A stretch of 44,213 nucleotides of DNA from an uncultured Microbacterium sp. GTDB taxonomy: Bacteria > Actinomycetota > Actinomycetes > Actinomycetales > Microbacteriaceae. The stretch lies in assembly GCF_913776565.1 (NCBI RefSeq), contig NZ_CAJYPF010000164.1, forward strand, positions 1 through 44,213, in the 5' to 3' direction. The notes below the pieces were generated by a model. The model made no database searches, had not been told where the DNA came from, and saw nothing but the letters and a program-made list of their open reading frames with translations. How positions within the stretch are numbered: position 1 is the first letter of the stretch; each line of letters begins with the position of its first letter. The position numbers and the translations under genes are program-made. This document shows positions 40,557-44,213 of the stretch, piece after piece.

Positions 40557-41048
40557 TCAGCGCAGTCGCTTCACCATCACGTCGCGCCCGATCCCCCGCC
40601 GCACCACCGCGAAGCCCTCGGAGCGGTACAGCGACACGGCGTAGTTGTCGCGCTCGACGCTCAGGCTGATGCGGGCGAACCCCTGGCTGCGCGCGTGGTC
40701 CACGAGGCGCTGGAGCAGCGCGCGCCCGGTCCCGTGCGCGCGCCAGACGGGACGCACCCCGATGATCAGCTCCGGCACGCCCGTCCCCACCCACCCGAAG
40801 CCCGGTTCGTCGCGCGGGAGCATGCGATACCAGGCGGCCCCGATGGACTCCCCGGTGGGCGACTCCGCGACGAAGCCCGCGTCGCCCGGACGCATCCACC
40901 CGGCGATGTAGCGGCTGTGCTCGGGGCTGCTGAGCACCTCGTGGCGTGGGCGGACGGCTCCGGCGCGCCAGGTCGCGGCTTCGACCGTCATGTCGGCGAG
41001 GAAGGCTCCGTCGGATCGGACAGCCGCGCGGATCGGGAGAGCGGACAT
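40557..41048 (-). CDS. GNAT family acetyltransferase
   Basis: 163-residue acetyltransferase: [20 protein letters not shown] at the N-terminus, the acyl-CoA loop [18 protein letters not shown] near residue 115, and [18 protein letters not shown] near the end. The substrate is unknown. I choose ATG at 41048 because TATCAT ends 6 nt before it; an upstream ATG at 41075 would overlap that promoter. A 50-nt gap separates it from ftsK. Confidence 0.88.
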   Translation of the reverse strand: MSALPIRAAVRSDGAFLADMTVEAATWRAGAVRPRHEVLSSPEHSRYIAGWMRPGDAGFVAESPTGESIGAAWYRMLPRDEPGFGWVGTGVPELIIGVRPVWRAHGTGRALLQRLVDHARSQGFARISLSVERDNYAVSLYRSEGFAVVRRGIGRDVMVKRLR

Positions 41049-41054
41049 GCCCGC

Positions 41055-41060
41055 ATGATA
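41055..41060 (-). promoter_or_regulatory. -10 box for the GNAT gene (leaderless)
   Basis: TATCAT on the minus strand ends 6 nt before the ATG at 41048. Confidence 0.45.
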
Positions 41061-41095
41061 GCGACCAGCGCGCACCGCCGCGGATCCCGGAACGA

Positions 41096-41127
41096 CGAAG
41101 CGCCGCGGGCGGACCCGCGGCGCTTCG
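41096..41127. terminator. Terminator of rnj
   Basis: Perfect 14-bp stem CGAAGCGCCGCGGG (41096-41109) with CCCGCGGCGCTTCG (41114-41127), loop CGGA, directly after the rnj stop at 41137 on the minus strand. Confidence 0.9.
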
Positions 41128-41136
41128 ACGGAGGGC

Positions 41137-42813
41137 TCAGGCCTCGATGACGAGAGGGACGATCATCGGACGACGGCGCAGCGACTGATTGACCCAGCGA
41201 CCGATGGTGCGGCGGACGACCTGGGACAGGGCGTGATTGTCGCGCACGCCCGAGGATGCGGCCTCGGTGAGCGCCTTGGCGATCTTGGGCTTGACGCTGT
41301 CGAAGACCTTGTCGTCCTCGGCGAAGCCGCGAGCGTGGATCTCAGGGCCCGAGACGATTCTGCCGGTCGCCGAGTCGACGACGACGATCACCGAGATGAA
41401 GCCCTCTTCGCCGAGGATACGGCGGTCCTTGAGATCGGCATCCGTGATCTCTCCCACCGACGAGCCGTCGACGTACACGAAACCGATGTCGACCTGACCG
41501 ACGACCTCGGCGACGCCGTCGCGCAGATCGACGACCGTGCCGTTCTCGCCGAGGATCGTGTTCTTCTCGGGGATGCCGGTCTCGCGCGCCAGCTTGGCGT
41601 TCGCCATGAGGTGACGGTATTCGCCGTGCACGGGAAGGACGTTCTTGGGCTTGAGGATGTTGTAGCAATACAGCAGCTCGCCGGCCGCGGCGTGACCCGA
41701 GACGTGCACCTTGGCGTTGCCCTTGTGGACGACGGTCGCGCCGAGCTTGGTGAGACCGTCGATGACGCGGTAGATCGCGTTCTCGTTGCCGGGGATCTGG
41801 CTGGACGCCAAGATGATCGTGTCGCCCTCGCCGGGCTCGATCGCGTGGTCGAGGTTGGCCATCCGGCTCAGCACGGCCATCGGCTCGCCCTGCGATCCGG
41901 TCGACATGTAGACGATCTTGTCGTCGGGCAGGTCGCGCGCCTTCTTGTAATCGATGAGCACGCCGTCCGGCACATTCAGGTAGCCGAGATCGGCCGCGAT
42001 ACCCATGTTCCGCACCATGCTGCGACCGAGCAGCGCCACACGGCGCCCGTTCGCGTGCGCGGCGTCCAGCACCTGCTGGACGCGGTGCACGTGGCTCGAG
42101 AAGCTGGCCACGACGACGCGACGCGGCGCCTTGGCGATCACCTGATCGAGGACGGGACCGATGCCGCGCTCGGTGGGGGTGAATCCGGGGACGTCCGCGT
42201 TCGTGGAGTCGACGAGGAACAGGTCGACGCCCTCTTCGCCGAGGCGGGCGAACGCGCGGAGGTCGGTGATGCGCCCGTCGAGCGGCAGCTGGTCCATCTT
42301 GAAGTCGCCGGTGGCCAGCACGAGACCCGCGGGCGTGCGGATGGCGACGGCGAGGGCGTCGGGGATGGAGTGGTTGACGGCGACGAACTCGAGGTCGAAC
42401 GGACCGACCTGCTCGCGCTGCCCCTCCGCCACGGTGAGCGTGTAGGGACGGATGCGGTGCTCTTTGAGCTTGGCCTCGATGAGCGCGAGCGTGAGGCCCG
42501 AGCCGATGAGAGGGATGTCGCCCTTGAGCTTGAGCATGTAGGGGACGGCGCCGATGTGGTCCTCGTGACCGTGCGTCAGCACGACGCCGACGATGTCGTC
42601 GAGGCGGTGCCGGATCGGCTCGAAGTCGGGCAGGATCAGGTCGACACCCGGCTGATGCTCCTCGGGGAAGAGCACGCCGCAGTCGACGACGAGCAGCTTG
42701 CCGTCGAATTCGAAGACGGTCATGTTGCGACCGACCTCGCCGAGGCCGCCGAGCGGGATGACCCGGAGGGTGCCGGCGGCGAGCGCCGGCGGGTCGTAGG
42801 GGATCGTGGGCAT
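41137..42813 (-). CDS. rnj: Ribonuclease J
   Basis: Metallo-beta-lactamase/beta-CASP exo- and endoribonuclease in mRNA decay and rRNA processing; 558 residues. Zn motif VLTHGHEDHIG near residue 80, VNHSIPDA, TGDFKMD, the beta-CASP part with STGSQGEPMAVLSR and VHVSGHAAAGEL, and a C-terminal domain of about 110 residues. GAGGAGG precedes the ATG at 42813. It is downstream of dapA, separated by 106 nt that hold two identical-stem hairpins. Confidence 0.96.
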   Translation of the reverse strand: MPTIPYDPPALAAGTLRVIPLGGLGEVGRNMTVFEFDGKLLVVDCGVLFPEEHQPGVDLILPDFEPIRHRLDDIVGVVLTHGHEDHIGAVPYMLKLKGDIPLIGSGLTLALIEAKLKEHRIRPYTLTVAEGQREQVGPFDLEFVAVNHSIPDALAVAIRTPAGLVLATGDFKMDQLPLDGRITDLRAFARLGEEGVDLFLVDSTNADVPGFTPTERGIGPVLDQVIAKAPRRVVVASFSSHVHRVQQVLDAAHANGRRVALLGRSMVRNMGIAADLGYLNVPDGVLIDYKKARDLPDDKIVYMSTGSQGEPMAVLSRMANLDHAIEPGEGDTIILASSQIPGNENAIYRVIDGLTKLGATVVHKGNAKVHVSGHAAAGELLYCYNILKPKNVLPVHGEYRHLMANAKLARETGIPEKNTILGENGTVVDLRDGVAEVVGQVDIGFVYVDGSSVGEITDADLKDRRILGEEGFISVIVVVDSATGRIVSGPEIHARGFAEDDKVFDSVKPKIAKALTEAASSGVRDNHALSQVVRRTIGRWVNQSLRRRPMIVPLVIEA

Positions 42814-42825
42814 TGGAGCCTCCTC

Positions 42826-42876
42826 GGATGCCGCGGGGCGGCATCCCTTCGTCTCGGATGCCGCTACCCGGCATCC
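42826..42876. repeat. Two tandem GGATGCCG-N5-CGGCATCC hairpins between dapA and rnj
   Basis: The first unit is 42826-42833 with 42839-42846 (loop CGGGG) and the second 42856-42863 with 42869-42876 (loop CTACC). Each has a perfect 8-bp stem of identical sequence but a different loop and spacer, so the stem, not the whole unit, is conserved. They may attenuate dapA read-through or stabilise mRNA ends. Confidence 0.8.
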
Positions 42877-42919
42877 TGTGGTGTGGCGTCCCGGGCCGTG
42901 GATCGGCGGACGCCGATGC

Positions 42920-43897
42920 TCATCTCGTCGTGCCGTGCACCTTCGGCAGCGCGCCGCCGGCGGCCGCATTGCGGTCGGGGCGGAAGTTGGAGAAGTCGGC
43001 TCCGGCCACGTTCTTCACGAGCGCCAGTTCGTCTTCGATGACAGCCGCCTCCCACTCCTCCGGCCCGACCAGGGGCAGGCGGACGCGGGGGCTGCCGATA
43101 CGGCCGAGGCCGTGCAGGATGTACTTCGCCGCGACGGTGCCGGGCACGTGCGTCATGACGGCACGCACGAGCGGCTCAAGGCCCTTGTGCGCGGCGGTGG
43201 CCGAGGCCAGATCGCCGGCGTTCACGGCATCCACGATCGTCCGGTAGGGCGCGGCGGCGATGTTCGCGGTCACACCGATGAGCCCGGACGCCCCGATCGA
43301 CAGGTGCGGCAGCACATTGGCGTCGTCGCCGGAGAAGTACATCAGGTCGGTCTGGTTGAGCACACGGCTGACCTCGCTGAAGTCGCCCTTGGCGTCCTTG
43401 ATCGCGAGGATGTTGGGGTGCTTGGCCAGACGCAGGATCGTCTCGTATTTGATCGGCACGCCGGTGCGACCGGGGATGTCGTACAGGATGACCGGCAGGT
43501 CGGTGGCGTCGGCGACGAGACGGAAATGGGTCAGGATGCCGGCCTGCGTGGGCTTGTTGTAGTACGGCGTGACGATCATGATGCCGTCGGCGCCGGCCTT
43601 CTCGCTGGCCTTGTACAGCTCGATCGCGTGGGCGGTCTCGTTCGACCCGCCGCCGGTGATGATCTTGGCGCGGCCGGAGGAGACGCTCTTTCCGACCTCG
43701 ACCAGACGCAGCTTCTCGGGGTCGGTGAGCGTCGAGGTCTCGCCCGTGGTGCCGGTCACGACGATGCCGTCGGCACCGGCCGTGATGACGTCGTCGATGT
43801 GCTTCTCGGTGGCGGGCCAGTCGACCTCGCCGTCGGCGGTCATCGGGGTGATGAGCGCGACGAGCACCTGACCGAAGGGATTGCCGGAGTGCGTCAT
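42920..43897 (-). CDS. dapA: 4-hydroxy-tetrahydrodipicolinate synthase
   Basis: Condenses pyruvate with aspartate semialdehyde, the first committed step to DAP and lysine; 325 residues, TIM barrel. Motifs: VVTGTTGETSTLTDPEK, MIVTPYYNKPTQ with the catalytic Tyr, YDIPGRTGVPI, and LAIKDAKGD with the Schiff-base Lys near residue 177. TAACCT ends 6 nt before the ATG at 43897, with GGGAG in the spacer. The C-terminal tail of about 20 residues is Ala/Gly-rich. Confidence 0.97.
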   Translation of the reverse strand: MTHSGNPFGQVLVALITPMTADGEVDWPATEKHIDDVITAGADGIVVTGTTGETSTLTDPEKLRLVEVGKSVSSGRAKIITGGGSNETAHAIELYKASEKAGADGIMIVTPYYNKPTQAGILTHFRLVADATDLPVILYDIPGRTGVPIKYETILRLAKHPNILAIKDAKGDFSEVSRVLNQTDLMYFSGDDANVLPHLSIGASGLIGVTANIAAAPYRTIVDAVNAGDLASATAAHKGLEPLVRAVMTHVPGTVAAKYILHGLGRIGSPRVRLPLVGPEEWEAAVIEDELALVKNVAGADFSNFRPDRNAAAGGALPKVHGTTR

Positions 43898-43903
43898 GCT
43901 CCC

Positions 43904-43909
43904 AGGTTA
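43904..43909 (-). promoter_or_regulatory. -10 box for dapA (leaderless)
   Basis: TAACCT on the minus strand ends 6 nt before the dapA ATG. Confidence 0.45.
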
Positions 43910-44004
43910 TCGGTTCACGACGCGCCGTCCCCGGCACCGATGTGCACGATCGGTGTGACACGAATGAACAGAGGGGCGCCGTCGACGACCGATCCCGCGG
44001 TCCG

Positions 44005-44213
44005 TCATGCAGGTCGACCACGTCGCCGTGCCAGGACGGCGGCCTCGACGAGATCCCACTCGTACAGGACCATTGCGTAATCGAACCGGAGAGTCGTGAA
44101 CCCCTGAGCTGCAGCGAGGGCGTCGCGGCGGAGGTCCTTGTGGCGCAGCGACGCCCCGTCGTGGTTCTCACGCCCGTCGGTCTCCAGAATGATCCACCCG
44201 TCGAGGACGAAGT
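44005..44213 (-). CDS. DUF559-type nuclease-like protein, C-terminal part (gene runs off the window)
   Basis: The last 69 codons of a gene entering from the right end, stop TGA at 44007-44005. Translation contains LDGWIILETDGRENHDGASL, then KDLRRDALAAAQGFTTLRFD. This resembles the Vsr/DUF559 PD-(D/E)xK fold, where an acidic residue in ExDG and the later R-D-RRD segment form the active site. Such proteins are common in actinobacteria near AbiEi-like toxin-antitoxin modules, but the partner would be outside the window. Family assignment is from these short motifs only. Confidence 0.6.
   Translation of the reverse strand, partial: FVLDGWIILETDGRENHDGASLRHKDLRRDALAAAQGFTTLRFDYAMVLYEWDLVEAAVLARRRGRPA

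Overview
The window is chromosomal DNA from a high-GC actinobacterium, most likely Microbacterium or a close member of the Microbacteriaceae. The basis is strong GC bias at third codon positions, a perfect actinobacterial LexA box (TCGAAC-N4-GTTCGA) upstream of recA, DUF1844 and DUF3046 genes, ClgR, a lexA/LysM divergent pair, and many promoters whose -10 hexamer sits 6-8 nt before the start codon (leaderless mRNAs). Much of the gene order matches, from memory, two mycobacterial neighbourhoods: infC-rpmI-rplT-rRNA methylase-pheST-argCJBDF..H, and lexA-hflX-dapF-miaAB-recXA-DUF3046-clgR-pgsA-ftsK-rnj-dapA. No prophage, IS element, CRISPR, rRNA or tRNA was seen.

Layout. 1-6867 (minus): arginine biosynthesis, argCJBDF as a chain of 4-bp start/stop overlaps, then a polytopic membrane protein and the 5' part of argH. 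6868-7345 has no conventional gene. It holds a likely leaderless arginine-codon leader peptide, an argC-proximal promoter, and on the other strand a candidate small RNA gene with a 20-bp palindrome over its -35 region. 7346-10896: pheST. 10947-14388: a glutamate-type ABC importer, gluABCD. 14464-16647: an rRNA/tRNA 2'-O-methyltransferase and infC-rpmI-rplT, where infC starts at ATC behind a leader able to mask its ribosome-binding site. 16894-18341: a DUF1844 protein and an SseB-like protein. 18325-21458: hisC-hisB-hisH-priA. 21524-22820: a LysM protein and lexA, divergent, with LexA-type operators between them. 22887-27116: an S9 peptidase, hflX and an RsmC-like methyltransferase. 27171-31012: dapF, a GNAT enzyme, miaA, miaB. 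31169-33781: a large LuxR-family ATPase regulator. 33819-37208: recX, recA, DUF3046, clgR and a CinA C-terminal domain protein. 37205-43897: pgsA, ftsK, another GNAT enzyme, RNase J and dapA. 44005-44213: the end of a DUF559-type nuclease-like gene.

The genes are mostly core. They cover amino-acid synthesis (Arg, His, Lys/DAP), translation (PheRS, IF3, L35, L20, tRNA i6A/ms2i6A modification, HflX), DNA-damage response (LexA, RecA, RecX, LysM protein) and envelope or division functions (PgsA, FtsK). The most unusual content is non-coding: the arginine leader, the candidate small RNA, the infC leader, and a short motif GGATGCC/GGCATCC. I found about 60 copies of that motif by eye, against roughly 10 expected from base composition. 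It occurs in both orientations, inside genes and as inverted pairs in intergenic hairpins.
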